NCBI RefSeq assembly: GCF_014192275.1
Contig: NZ_JACHXR010000019.1
Location: forward strand, 1 to 41,109
Source of the DNA: Halomonas stenophila
GTDB taxonomy: Bacteria > Pseudomonadota > Gammaproteobacteria > Pseudomonadales > Halomonadaceae
Direction of reading: 5' to 3'
Length of the DNA: 41,109 bases
The notes under the pieces are model-generated. The model did not search any database, was not told the origin of the DNA, and was given only the letters and a program-made list of their open reading frames with translations. How positions within the stretch are numbered: the first letter of the stretch is position 1; every line of letters begins with the position of its first letter. A program made the translations under genes and the position numbers. Shown piece after piece: positions 30,984 through 38,168 of this stretch.

Positions 30984-31017
30984 GGCGGCCGGCGATGGCC
31001 CCTCGGGGCTAAAAAGG

Positions 31018-31046
31018 TTTCCAAGCCGGGGAGATTTCCGTAGAAT
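31018..31046 (+). promoter_or_regulatory. Promoter of the rpsP-rimM-trmD-rplS operon
   Basis: TTTCCA (31018-31023), a 17-bp spacer and TAGAAT (31041-31046) in the 216-bp gap between ffh and rpsP, about 155 bp before the rpsP start. It leaves a long untranslated leader in which I see no clear regulatory fold. Confidence 0.55.
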
Positions 31047-31199
31047 GCGGCGTCTTCACTGGCAGGACCGCGATGTGTCGCGGTCATCGTCGTGACCGAA
31101 CGACCCGGCGGCGAGCCTCCGGCTCGCGGTCGAATTGCTTGTCGAGGGCGCAGGCCCCGACCGACAACCTCCGTAACTCAACCGAAGGACAGTCAACGC

Positions 31200-31448
31200 A
31201 TGGTTACCATTCGTCTGGCACGTGGTGGCGCCAAGAAGCGTCCCTTCTACCACCTGACCGTGACCGATTCCCGCAAGTCGCGCGACGGTCGTTTCATCGA
31301 GCGTCTGGGCTTCTTCAACCCGGTGGCCCGTGGCCAGGAAGAGCGTCTGCGCATCGACCTCGACCGCATCAGCCACTGGCAGGAGCAGGGCGCCCAGCTG
31401 TCCGGCCGCGTCGCCGAGCTGGTCAAGGAAGCCCGCAAGCAGGCCTGA
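31200..31448 (+). CDS. rpsP: 30S ribosomal protein bS16
   Basis: An 82-residue protein beginning MVTIRLARGGAKKRPFYHLT, the invariant S16 N-terminus, with GRFIERLGFFNP following. Normal length. It is needed early in 30S assembly. AAGGA (31184-31188) lies 11 bp upstream of the ATG. First gene of the conserved rpsP-rimM-trmD-rplS operon. Confidence 0.98.
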   Translation: MVTIRLARGGAKKRPFYHLTVTDSRKSRDGRFIERLGFFNPVARGQEERLRIDLDRISHWQEQGAQLSGRVAELVKEARKQA

Positions 31449-31486
31449 GTGCCTGACGCGCCCGAATGTCTGACGCAGGATCGCCG

Positions 31487-32038
31487 ATGAGCGCAAGCGC
31501 CGAGCGATGCCCGGCCGACGATCACGTGGTGCTGGGCAAGCTGACCAGCCCCTACGGCGTCAAGGGCTGGCTCAAGGTGTATTCGTACACCAGTCCCATG
31601 GAAGGCATCCTCGACTACGACGCCTGGGTGCTGCGTCATCAGGGACGCCTGGTCCGCTATCGTCTCGCCCAGGGGCGCCCCCATGGCAAGGGCCTGGTGG
31701 CCCACCTCGAGGGGGTCGACGGGCGTGAACAGGCCGAGGCCCTGGCCGGTGCCGAGATCCTGCTGCCCAAGGCCGAGCTGCCCGAACTCGACGGCGACGA
31801 CGAGTTCTACTGGTATCAGCTCGAGGGCCTGAGGGTGGTGACCGACGGCGGCGTGCCGCTGGGGCGTATCAGCTACCTGTTCGAGACCGGCGCCAACGAC
31901 GTCATGGTCGTCAAGGGACGCGACGGCGACGCCGTCGACAGCCGCGAGCGGCTGCTGCCCTTCCTGCCCGGCGAGGTCGTGCGGGACGTGGACCTCGAGG
32001 CCGGCGTGATGACCGTCGACTGGGATCCGGAGTTTTGA
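31487..32038 (+). CDS. rimM: Ribosome maturation factor RimM
   Basis: A 183-residue protein that binds S19 and assists maturation of the 30S head. The N-terminal RimM barrel (VVLGKLTSPYGVKGWLKVYSYT) is followed by the PRC-barrel half (EFYWYQLEGLRVVT, NDVMVVKG, LLPFLPGEVVRDVDL). I start at 31487 because AGGA lies 6 bp upstream; an ATG seven codons earlier has no RBS. Its TGA overlaps a possible TTG start of trmD. Confidence 0.96.
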   Translation: MSASAERCPADDHVVLGKLTSPYGVKGWLKVYSYTSPMEGILDYDAWVLRHQGRLVRYRLAQGRPHGKGLVAHLEGVDGREQAEALAGAEILLPKAELPELDGDDEFYWYQLEGLRVVTDGGVPLGRISYLFETGANDVMVVKGRDGDAVDSRERLLPFLPGEVVRDVDLEAGVMTVDWDPEF

Positions 32039-32055
32039 GCCGGAGCGACGCGGCG

Positions 32056-32817
32056 ATGTGGATCGGCGTGGTGTCGCTGTTTCCCGAGATGTTCGAGGCC
32101 CTGACGGGGCAGGGCGTGACGGGCAGGGCGGTGGAAAAGGGGCGCATCGCCCTGGAGTTCTGGAACCCCCGGGACTATGCCACCGACCGGCATCGCACCG
32201 TGGACGACCGCCCCTATGGCGGCGGCCCGGGGATGCTGATGAAGGTCGATACCCTGCGCTCGGCCATCCACGACGCCCGCGCGCGGGCCGAGGAGGCCAC
32301 CGGGCGGTGCCCGAGGGTGATCTATCTGTCCCCCCAGGGGCGGCGGCTGGATCAGCATGGCGCGCGGGAACTGGCGGAAGGCCCCCCGCTGGTGGTGGTG
32401 GCCGGACGCTACGAAGGCATCGATGAGCGGGTAGTGGAAGCCGACATCGATGAGGAGTGGTCGATCGGCGACTATGTGCTGAGCGGCGGCGAGCTGCCGG
32501 CCATGGTACTGATCGATGCCGCGGCAAGGCTGGTCCCCGGGGTGCTGGGGCATCAGGATTCCGCGCTCGAGGACTCCTTCAACGACGGACTGCTGGACTG
32601 TCCGCACTATACTCGCCCCGAGGTCATCGACGGGCGGCGGGTGCCGGAGGTCCTGCTCAGCGGTCACCATGGCGCCATCCGGCGCTGGCGGCTGAAGCAG
32701 TCCCTGGGGCGAACCTGGCTCAGGCGGCCCGACCTGCTGGAAGGCAGGACGTTGACGGCCGAGCAGCAGGCCTTGCTCAAGGAGTTCATCGAGGAATACG
32801 CGCTGTCCACCAGGTAG
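32056..32817 (+). CDS. trmD: tRNA (guanine-N1-)-methyltransferase TrmD
   Basis: A 253-residue SPOUT methyltransferase that makes m1G37 in tRNAs with G36G37, preventing +1 frameshifts. Landmarks are MWIGVVSLFPEMFEAL (start), RPYGGGPGMLM, the knot segment LSPQGRRLDQ, the cofactor loop VAGRYEGIDERV, and SIGDYVLSGGELPA. The ATG at 32056 gives the canonical start, with GGAG (32042-32045) upstream. A TTG at 32035 overlapping the rimM stop is the alternative. Confidence 0.97.
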   Translation: MWIGVVSLFPEMFEALTGQGVTGRAVEKGRIALEFWNPRDYATDRHRTVDDRPYGGGPGMLMKVDTLRSAIHDARARAEEATGRCPRVIYLSPQGRRLDQHGARELAEGPPLVVVAGRYEGIDERVVEADIDEEWSIGDYVLSGGELPAMVLIDAAARLVPGVLGHQDSALEDSFNDGLLDCPHYTRPEVIDGRRVPEVLLSGHHGAIRRWRLKQSLGRTWLRRPDLLEGRTLTAEQQALLKEFIEEYALSTR

Positions 32818-32818
32818 G

Positions 32819-32847
32819 TCAGGGCGGAGGTGCAGGACGTGCCCTGA
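32819..32847 (+). promoter_or_regulatory. Hairpin in the trmD-rplS intercistronic leader
   Basis: TCAGGGC and GCCCTGA (32819-32825 with 32841-32847) can pair around a 15-base loop directly after the trmD stop. The trmD-rplS gap is 154 bp, long for this operon, and holds no reading frame. It may be a processing site or a partial attenuator that raises L19 relative to TrmD output; that is speculative. Confidence 0.3.
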
Positions 32848-32971
32848 GGGGCGGCGGACCTGTGTCACCAACAGGACTCCCGCGCCTCGATTCGCTCGAG
32901 CGCCGGGATCACGACTCGCCGGCCAGCAACCGGACCGGCGCGTCAATGAATGTTATCGAGGAGTTATCGTC

Positions 32972-33328
32972 ATGAGCAGCAAGAACAAGGTGATCCAGGC
33001 GCTCGAAGCCGAGCAGATGAGCAAGGAAGTCCCCGCCTTCGCCCCGGGCGACACCGTGGTCGTCCAGGTCAAGGTCAAGGAAGGCAACCGCGAGCGCCTG
33101 CAGGCGTTCGAGGGCGTGGTCATCGGCAAGCGCAACCGCGGCCTGAACTCCGCCTTCACCGTGCGCAAGATCTCCCACGGTGTCGGCGTCGAGCGGACCT
33201 TCCAGACCTACAGCCCGCTGGTCGACTCCATCAGCGTCAAGCGTCGCGGTGACGTGCGCCAGGCCAAGCTGTACTACCTCCGCGAGCGCAGCGGCAAGTC
33301 CGCCCGCATCAAGGAAAAGCTGGCCTGA
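32972..33328 (+). CDS. rplS: 50S ribosomal protein bL19
   Basis: A 118-residue protein located at the 30S-50S interface. Family markers are FAPGDTVVVQVKVKEGNRER, LQAFEGVVIGKRNRGLNSAF, GVGVERTFQTYSP and the basic C-terminus KLYYLRERSGKSARIKEK. GAGGAG lies 8 bp before the ATG. Last gene of the rpsP operon, followed by a terminator. Confidence 0.98.
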   Translation: MSSKNKVIQALEAEQMSKEVPAFAPGDTVVVQVKVKEGNRERLQAFEGVVIGKRNRGLNSAFTVRKISHGVGVERTFQTYSPLVDSISVKRRGDVRQAKLYYLRERSGKSARIKEKLA

Positions 33329-33380
33329 GGCAGGCGCCCGCCGGCATGCGGTGACGTGGCGTCCTAGCCCGCATCGACAG

Positions 33381-33417
33381 CGAAACCCCGTCACCGCGAC
33401 CGCGGGGCGGGGTTTCG
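33381..33417 (+). terminator. Terminator of the rpsP-rplS operon
   Basis: Stem CGAAACCCCG/CGGGGTTTCG (33381-33390 with 33408-33417), with an inner CCGCG/CGCGG hairpin, about 50 bp after rplS and just ahead of xerD. A short TCGTCGTT tail follows. Confidence 0.7.
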
Positions 33418-33447
33418 TCGTTCCGGGCCCCTGCACGGAGGAGTGCC

Positions 33448-34350
33448 ATGACGGCCAAGCCTGATGACCAGGCCTTGATCGACGCCTTCCTCGACGGCCT
33501 CTGGCTGGAGCAGGGCGTCAGTGACAACACCCTGGTGGCCTACCGCCGCGACCTTCTCGCCTGGGTGGCCTGGCTGGCGGAGCAGCACGAGGAACTGCTG
33601 GCGCCCGGGCCCATGACCCTGACGGCCTGGCTCGAGAGCCGCCGCGAGGCCGGTTACCAGCTGCGCAGCAACGCCCGGCTGCTCTCCAGCCTGAGGCGGT
33701 TCTATCGCTGGGCCCTGGCCGAGCAGCGTATCGGCCAGGATCCGCTGGCCGAGGTGCGCCTGCCCCGGGTCAGGCCCTCGTTGCCCGATACCCTGGAGGA
33801 GGCCGAGGTCGAGCGGCTGCTCGAGGCCCCCGATCTCGACACCGACCTGGGAATGCGCGATCGGGCCATGCTGGAGGTGCTCTACGGCGCCGGCCTGCGG
33901 GTCTCCGAACTGGTGGGCCTGACCACCGATGCCCTGAACCTGCGCCAGGGGGTGGTCCGGGTCCGCGGCAAGGGCGACAAGGACCGGCTGGTGCCGCTGG
34001 GCGAGGAGGCCGTGGACTGGGTGTCACGCTACCTGCGCACCAGCCGTGGCGCCCTGATGCACGATATCACCCGCCCGGCACTGTTCCCCGGGCGCGGCGA
34101 TGCCTGCCTGACCCGCCAGGCCTTCTGGCACCGCATCAAGGCCCACGCCCGCGCCGCCGGCATCGACCGGCCGCTCTCGCCGCATACCCTGCGGCACGCC
34201 TTTGCCACCCACTTGTTGAATCATGGGGCCAATCTGCGTGTCGTACAGCTGCTGCTGGGCCACAGCGACCTCTCGACCACGCAGATCTACACCCATGTGG
34301 CGCAGGTCCGGCTCGAGGCCCTGCACGCTGACCATCATCCCCGAGGCTGA
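33448..34350 (+). CDS. xerD: Site-specific tyrosine recombinase XerD
   Basis: A 300-residue recombinase that, with XerC, resolves chromosome dimers at dif under FtsK control. The N-terminal SAM-like core-binding domain covers about 1-100. The catalytic set is complete: R151 (GAGLRVSELVGL), K175 (VRGKGDKDR), H246 and R249 (SPHTLRHAFATH), H272 (LLGHSDLSTTQIYTHV) and Y281. XerD rather than XerC because dsbC follows directly, the order found in enterics and Pseudomonas. Confidence 0.96.
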   Translation: MTAKPDDQALIDAFLDGLWLEQGVSDNTLVAYRRDLLAWVAWLAEQHEELLAPGPMTLTAWLESRREAGYQLRSNARLLSSLRRFYRWALAEQRIGQDPLAEVRLPRVRPSLPDTLEEAEVERLLEAPDLDTDLGMRDRAMLEVLYGAGLRVSELVGLTTDALNLRQGVVRVRGKGDKDRLVPLGEEAVDWVSRYLRTSRGALMHDITRPALFPGRGDACLTRQAFWHRIKAHARAAGIDRPLSPHTLRHAFATHLLNHGANLRVVQLLLGHSDLSTTQIYTHVAQVRLEALHADHHPRG

Positions 34351-34353
34351 ATC

Positions 34354-35079
34354 ATGAGAGTATCGACCCTAGTCTTCGTCGCCGCCCTGGCATTGCCCAT
34401 CCTGGCCCAGGCCGATGCCGCCGAACGCCTGGCCGAGCGGCTCGAGGTCAATGGCCAACGCATGCCGGTGGAGCAGGTGGAGGAGACGCCGCTGGCCGGC
34501 TTCTTCCAGGTGCGCCTGGCAACCGGCGAGACCTTCTACACCGATGCCACGGGCGACTACTTCCTGGTCGGCGACCTCTACGAGAACGCCGAGGGCGGGC
34601 TGGTCAACCTCACCGAGCAGGCCCGCAACGCCGAGCGTGCTGCGCGCCTCGCCGAGATCCCGGAGGCGGAGCGGGTGATCTTTCGCAGTACCGTCGAGCC
34701 CCGCGCCCGGCTGGTGGTGTTCACCGATACCACCTGCCCCTATTGCCGGCGGCTGCACGAGGAAGTGCCGCGGCTCAACGAGATGGGTATCGAGGTGGAC
34801 TACCTGGCCTTCCCGCGGTCGGGCATGAACTCGCCCGGTGCCCGGCAGATGCAGCGGGTCTGGTGCGCCGCCAACCCCAGCGAGGCGATGTCGGCCGCCA
34901 AGCGCGATGTCGCCCTCGAGGGCGACGCAGACTGCGACAATCCGGTCGAGGAACAGTATCATCTGGGCATGGAACTCGGTGTCCAGGGGACACCGGCCAT
35001 CGTCCTGCCCGATGGACGCCTGGTGCCCGGCTACGTGCCGGCGGAGCGCCTGGCCGCCATGCTTGGACTGAACGACTGA
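34354..35079 (+). CDS. dsbC: Thiol:disulfide isomerase DsbC
   Basis: A 241-residue periplasmic disulfide isomerase. The signal peptide ends near residue 22. An N-terminal dimerisation domain (to about 85), a linker helix and a thioredoxin-fold domain follow. The active site is CPYC (C128, C131), the cis-proline loop is GVQGTPAIV, and C171 and C194 form the structural disulfide. It starts 4 bp after xerD, so they are co-transcribed. Its final codons (AAC GAC TGA) are the first repeat of a 12-copy octanucleotide array. Confidence 0.95.
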   Translation: MRVSTLVFVAALALPILAQADAAERLAERLEVNGQRMPVEQVEETPLAGFFQVRLATGETFYTDATGDYFLVGDLYENAEGGLVNLTEQARNAERAARLAEIPEAERVIFRSTVEPRARLVVFTDTTCPYCRRLHEEVPRLNEMGIEVDYLAFPRSGMNSPGARQMQRVWCAANPSEAMSAAKRDVALEGDADCDNPVEEQYHLGMELGVQGTPAIVLPDGRLVPGYVPAERLAAMLGLND

Positions 35080-35162
35080 ACGACTGAACGACTGAACGAC
35101 TGAACGACTGAACGACTGAACGACTGAACGACTGAACGACTGAACGACTGAACGACTGAACG
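35066..35162 (+). repeat. Octanucleotide tandem repeat (GAACGACT)12 at the dsbC stop
   Basis: 97 bp of perfect 8-bp repeats, about 12.1 copies, beginning in the last codons of dsbC and ending 80 bp before hom. Every plus-strand frame meets TGA within 24 bp, so copy-number change cannot extend DsbC by more than a few residues, but it changes dsbC-hom spacing. Perfect identity of all copies implies recent or ongoing slippage. Confidence 0.97.
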
Positions 35163-35227
35163 CCGCGCCGACGAGCGCCGGCGGCGGGCCCCCAGGGGCC
35201 TCCATTATGCTGAGACACACGCCAGAC

Positions 35228-35244
35228 GAGGGGGAATGACATTG
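35228..35244 (+). promoter_or_regulatory. Ribosome-binding site fixing a TTG start for hom
   Basis: GAGGGGG (35228-35234) lies 7 bp before TTG at 35242-35244, but only 1-2 bp before the ATG at 35236, which is too close. The TTG start also yields MKPVRVGICGLGTVG, the usual N-terminus in Pseudomonas homologues. Confidence 0.75.
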
Positions 35245-36558
35245 AAACCGGTGAGAGTGGGAATCTGTGGCCTGGGCACCGTCGGGGGCGGGACCTTCAA
35301 CGTGCTGACACGCAACGCCGACGACATCGCCCGTCGTGCGGGGCGGCCCATCGTGATCGAGCAGGTGGCCTACCGCACGCCCAACCCCGAGTGTGACGTC
35401 ACCGGCATCAAGACCACCCAGGACGTCTTCGAGGTGGCCTCCAATCCCGACATCGACGTCGTCGTCGAACTGATCGGTGGCTATGACGTGGCTCGCGACC
35501 TGGTGCTCACCGCCATCGAGAACGGCAAGCACGTGGTCACCGCCAACAAGGCGCTGATCGCGGTGCACGGCAACGAGATCTTCCAGGCGGCCCACGAGAA
35601 GGGCGTGATCGTGGCCTTCGAGGCGGCGGTGGCCGGCGGCATCCCGGTGATCAAGTCGCTGCGCGAGGGCCTGGGCGCCAACCGCATCGAGTGGCTGGCC
35701 GGCATCATCAACGGCACCGGCAACTACATCCTCACCCACATGCGCGACGAGGGCCGGGCCTTCGAGGACGTGCTCGCCGAGGCCCAGGCGCTGGGCTATG
35801 CCGAGGCCGACCCGACCTTCGACGTGGAAGGCATCGATGCCGCCCACAAGCTGACCATCCTGGCCTCCATCGCCTATGGCGTGCCGCTGCAGTTCGAGAA
35901 GGCCTACACCGAGGGCATCTCCCGGGTGACCGCCGAGGACGTCGAGCAGGCCGACAACCTGGGCTACATCATCAAGCACCTGGGCATCTCCAAGCGCACC
36001 GAGGCGGGCCTCGAGCTGCGCGTGCATCCGACCCTGATTCCCAAGGAGCGGCTGCTGGCCAACGTCCACGGCGTCAAGAACGCCATCGCCGTGATGGGCG
36101 ACGCCGTGGGCCCGACCCTCTACTACGGCGCCGGCGCCGGCGCCGAGCCCACCGCCTCGGCGGTGGTGGCCGACGTGCTCGACGTGGCCCGGGACATCAC
36201 CACCGACCACCACTACCGGGTGCCCTACCTGGCCTTCAGCGGCATCGGCGAGAACGCCGACCAGCCGCCGATCCTGGCCATGGAGGAGATCAGCACCGCC
36301 TACTACCTGCGCCTGCTGGCGGTGGACCGTCCCGGCGTGCTGGCCCGGGTGGCGACCATCCTCTCCGAGGAGGGCATCTCCATCGAGGCGCTGATCCAGA
36401 AGGAGGCCACCGAGGGCGAACTGGTGCCGATCATCCTGCTGACCCATCGCACCCGCGAGAAGCACATGAACGAGGCGATCCGCAAGATCGAGTCGATGGC
36501 CGACATCGCCGGCTCGGTGACGCGGATTCGCGTCGAGTCGCTGGACGAGAACGAATAA
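35242..36558 (+). CDS. hom: Homoserine dehydrogenase
   Basis: A 438-residue monofunctional enzyme reducing aspartate semialdehyde to homoserine, the branch point to threonine and methionine. The NAD(P) motif GLGTVGGG is at 11-18. The catalytic domain holds VTANKALIA, GGIPVIKSL, GIINGTGNYIL and EADPTFDVEGIDAAHK. The C-terminal ACT domain (about 350-430; YYLRLLAVDRPGVLARVATI) mediates threonine feedback. A TTG start is chosen (see the RBS entry). It precedes thrC, its pathway partner, by 155 bp. Confidence 0.96.
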   Translation: MKPVRVGICGLGTVGGGTFNVLTRNADDIARRAGRPIVIEQVAYRTPNPECDVTGIKTTQDVFEVASNPDIDVVVELIGGYDVARDLVLTAIENGKHVVTANKALIAVHGNEIFQAAHEKGVIVAFEAAVAGGIPVIKSLREGLGANRIEWLAGIINGTGNYILTHMRDEGRAFEDVLAEAQALGYAEADPTFDVEGIDAAHKLTILASIAYGVPLQFEKAYTEGISRVTAEDVEQADNLGYIIKHLGISKRTEAGLELRVHPTLIPKERLLANVHGVKNAIAVMGDAVGPTLYYGAGAGAEPTASAVVADVLDVARDITTDHHYRVPYLAFSGIGENADQPPILAMEEISTAYYLRLLAVDRPGVLARVATILSEEGISIEALIQKEATEGELVPIILLTHRTREKHMNEAIRKIESMADIAGSVTRIRVESLDENE

Positions 36559-36713
36559 CCCAAAGAGGGAAGATGTAAGACGTAAGAGGGAAGGGCCAGG
36601 AAAGGGGAGAGGTGCGGCAGTTCGGGCTTCCTTCCTTCTTCGAGGCGCGGAGCGCCGTTCTTCTCTCTTCAAGCGGCGAAGCCGCGCTCTTCTTTCGGGT
36701 AAGGGATCAGAGA
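36559..36713 (+). repeat. REP-like intergenic element between hom and thrC
   Basis: A purine-rich strand (36562-36612, GAGGGAAGATG-type) gives way to pyrimidine tracts. Two adjacent 28-bp imperfect repeats (36639-36666, 36668-36695) follow, each TTC, a 5-bp hairpin and a CTTCT-type tail: GGCGC-GGA-GCGCC (36644-36656) and GCGGC-GAA-GCCGC (36673-36685). The AAGGGA at 36701-36706 is the thrC RBS. The style suggests a dispersed intergenic repeat; the window alone cannot show other genomic copies. Confidence 0.5.
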
Positions 36714-38102
36714 ATGCGCTATATCAGTACCCGCGGGCAGGCGCCCGCGCTGTCCTTCGAGGAGGTCGTGCTCACCGGCATGGCCAGCGACGGTGGCCTC
36801 TATGTGCCGGAGAGGATTCCCCGGTTCACCACCGATGAGCTCGCCGACATGGCCGGGCTCCCTTACGCCGAGATCGCCTTCCGGGTGATGCGGCCCTACG
36901 TGGGCGGCGAGATCGACGACGACACCTTCCGGACCATCGTCCGCGACGCTTATGCCACCTTCAGCCACGACGCCGTGGTGCCGCTCAACCAGCTCGACGC
37001 CAGCCACTTCCTGCTCGAGCTGTTCCATGGGCCGACGCTGGCCTTCAAGGACGTGGCGCTGCAGCTGCTCGGCCGGATCCTCGATCACTTCCTGAAGAAG
37101 CGTGGCGAGCGTGCGGTGATCATGGGGGCCACCTCCGGCGACACCGGCTCCGCCGCCATCGAGGGCTGCCGTCACTGCGACAACCTCGACATCTTCATCC
37201 TGCATCCGCACCAGCGGGTCTCGGAGGTGCAACGCCGCCAGATGACCACGGTGCTGGCCGACAACGTCTTCAACGTGGCCATCGAGGGCAACTTCGACGA
37301 CGCCCAGGCCATGGTCAAGGCCAGCTTCGCCGATCAGGGCTTCCTGAACGGCACCCGGCTGGTGGCGGTGAACTCGATCAACTGGGCGCGCATAATGGCC
37401 CAGATCGTCTACTACGTGGCCTCCGCCGTGGCGCTGGGCGCGCCGCAGCGGCCGGTGAACTTCTGCGTCCCCTCTGCCAACTTCGGCAACGTCTTCGCCG
37501 GCTACATGGCCCACCGCATGGGCCTGCCGGTGGAGCGCTTCGTGATCGCCACCAACGCCAACGACATCCTGCACCGGACGCTGGCCGACAACGACTTCTC
37601 CAAGCGCGACCTGGTCGCCACCCTGGCGCCGTCCATGGACATCGTGGTGTCGTCGAACTTCGAGCGCCTGCTGTTCGAGGCCTACGAGCGCGATGGCGAC
37701 GCCGTTCGCGAGTTGCTCGAGCGCTTCCAGAGCGAGCCCGCGGCGCTGGCCGAGGCGCCGCTGTCGCGGCTGCGCGAGCGTTTCGTCAGCCACAGCGTCG
37801 ATGACGCTACCATCCTGGAGGTGATCCGCGAGGCGCATCACCGTACCCAGGAGATCCTCGACCCGCACACCGCCACGGGTTATCGCGCCGCCGAGTGCGA
37901 GCGCGGCGAGCCCGGAGTGCCGATGGTGACGCTGGCCACCGCCCACCCGGCCAAGTTCGCCGAGGCCGTGGTCAAGGCCGGCTTCCCCGGCGTGCCGCTG
38001 CCGCCGCACATGGACGACCTGCTGGAGCGCGAGGAGCGCTACACGGTGCTGACGGCGGAACTCGCCGAGGTGCAGAAGTTCGTCGCCGAACAGCGTCGCT
38101 GA
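36714..38102 (+). CDS. thrC: Threonine synthase
   Basis: A 462-residue PLP enzyme converting O-phosphohomoserine to threonine. The N-terminus MRYISTRGQAPALSFEEVVL is typical of the long gammaproteobacterial type. The PLP lysine is K112 in PTLAFKDVA, and the phosphate-binding loop is MGATSGDTGSAA. SINWARIMAQIVYY and CVPSANFGNVFAGY are family motifs. AAGGGA lies 7 bp before the ATG. A frame extension upstream covers the REP-like element and is discarded. A UACG-loop terminator follows. Confidence 0.96.
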   Translation: MRYISTRGQAPALSFEEVVLTGMASDGGLYVPERIPRFTTDELADMAGLPYAEIAFRVMRPYVGGEIDDDTFRTIVRDAYATFSHDAVVPLNQLDASHFLLELFHGPTLAFKDVALQLLGRILDHFLKKRGERAVIMGATSGDTGSAAIEGCRHCDNLDIFILHPHQRVSEVQRRQMTTVLADNVFNVAIEGNFDDAQAMVKASFADQGFLNGTRLVAVNSINWARIMAQIVYYVASAVALGAPQRPVNFCVPSANFGNVFAGYMAHRMGLPVERFVIATNANDILHRTLADNDFSKRDLVATLAPSMDIVVSSNFERLLFEAYERDGDAVRELLERFQSEPAALAEAPLSRLRERFVSHSVDDATILEVIREAHHRTQEILDPHTATGYRAAECERGEPGVPMVTLATAHPAKFAEAVVKAGFPGVPLPPHMDDLLEREERYTVLTAELAEVQKFVAEQRR

Positions 38103-38121
38103 GGCATCGCCCGTCCCCCCG

Positions 38122-38145
38122 AGACGCCCGGTACGCCGGGCGTCT
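38122..38145 (+). terminator. Terminator of thrC
   Basis: A 10-bp stem AGACGCCCGG/CCGGGCGTCT closing a TACG tetraloop (38122-38145), 20 bp after the thrC stop. It is short of T residues but very stable, and lies just before the recJ RBS. Confidence 0.65.
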
Positions 38146-38168
38146 TGCCGTCACGCCCCGGAGAGCCC

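Noticed and set aside
28661..31012. A 783-codon frame spanning ypjD antisense and ffh in another phase.
   Set aside because: ffh and ypjD account for the DNA. The frame is Gly/Arg/Gln-rich noise with no RBS.
33448..34350. Phage or integron integrase.
   Set aside because: The tyrosine recombinase has XerD length and motifs and sits in the conserved xerD-dsbC order.
35066..35162. Possible CRISPR-like or iteron array.
   Set aside because: The 8-bp units are contiguous with no spacers, and no cas or replication-initiator gene is nearby. It is a simple sequence repeat.
34369..36672. A 767-codon minus-strand frame across dsbC, the octanucleotide array and hom.
   Set aside because: It is opened by codon bias of dsbC and hom and by the 8-bp array, which has no stops in any minus frame. 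No family motifs.
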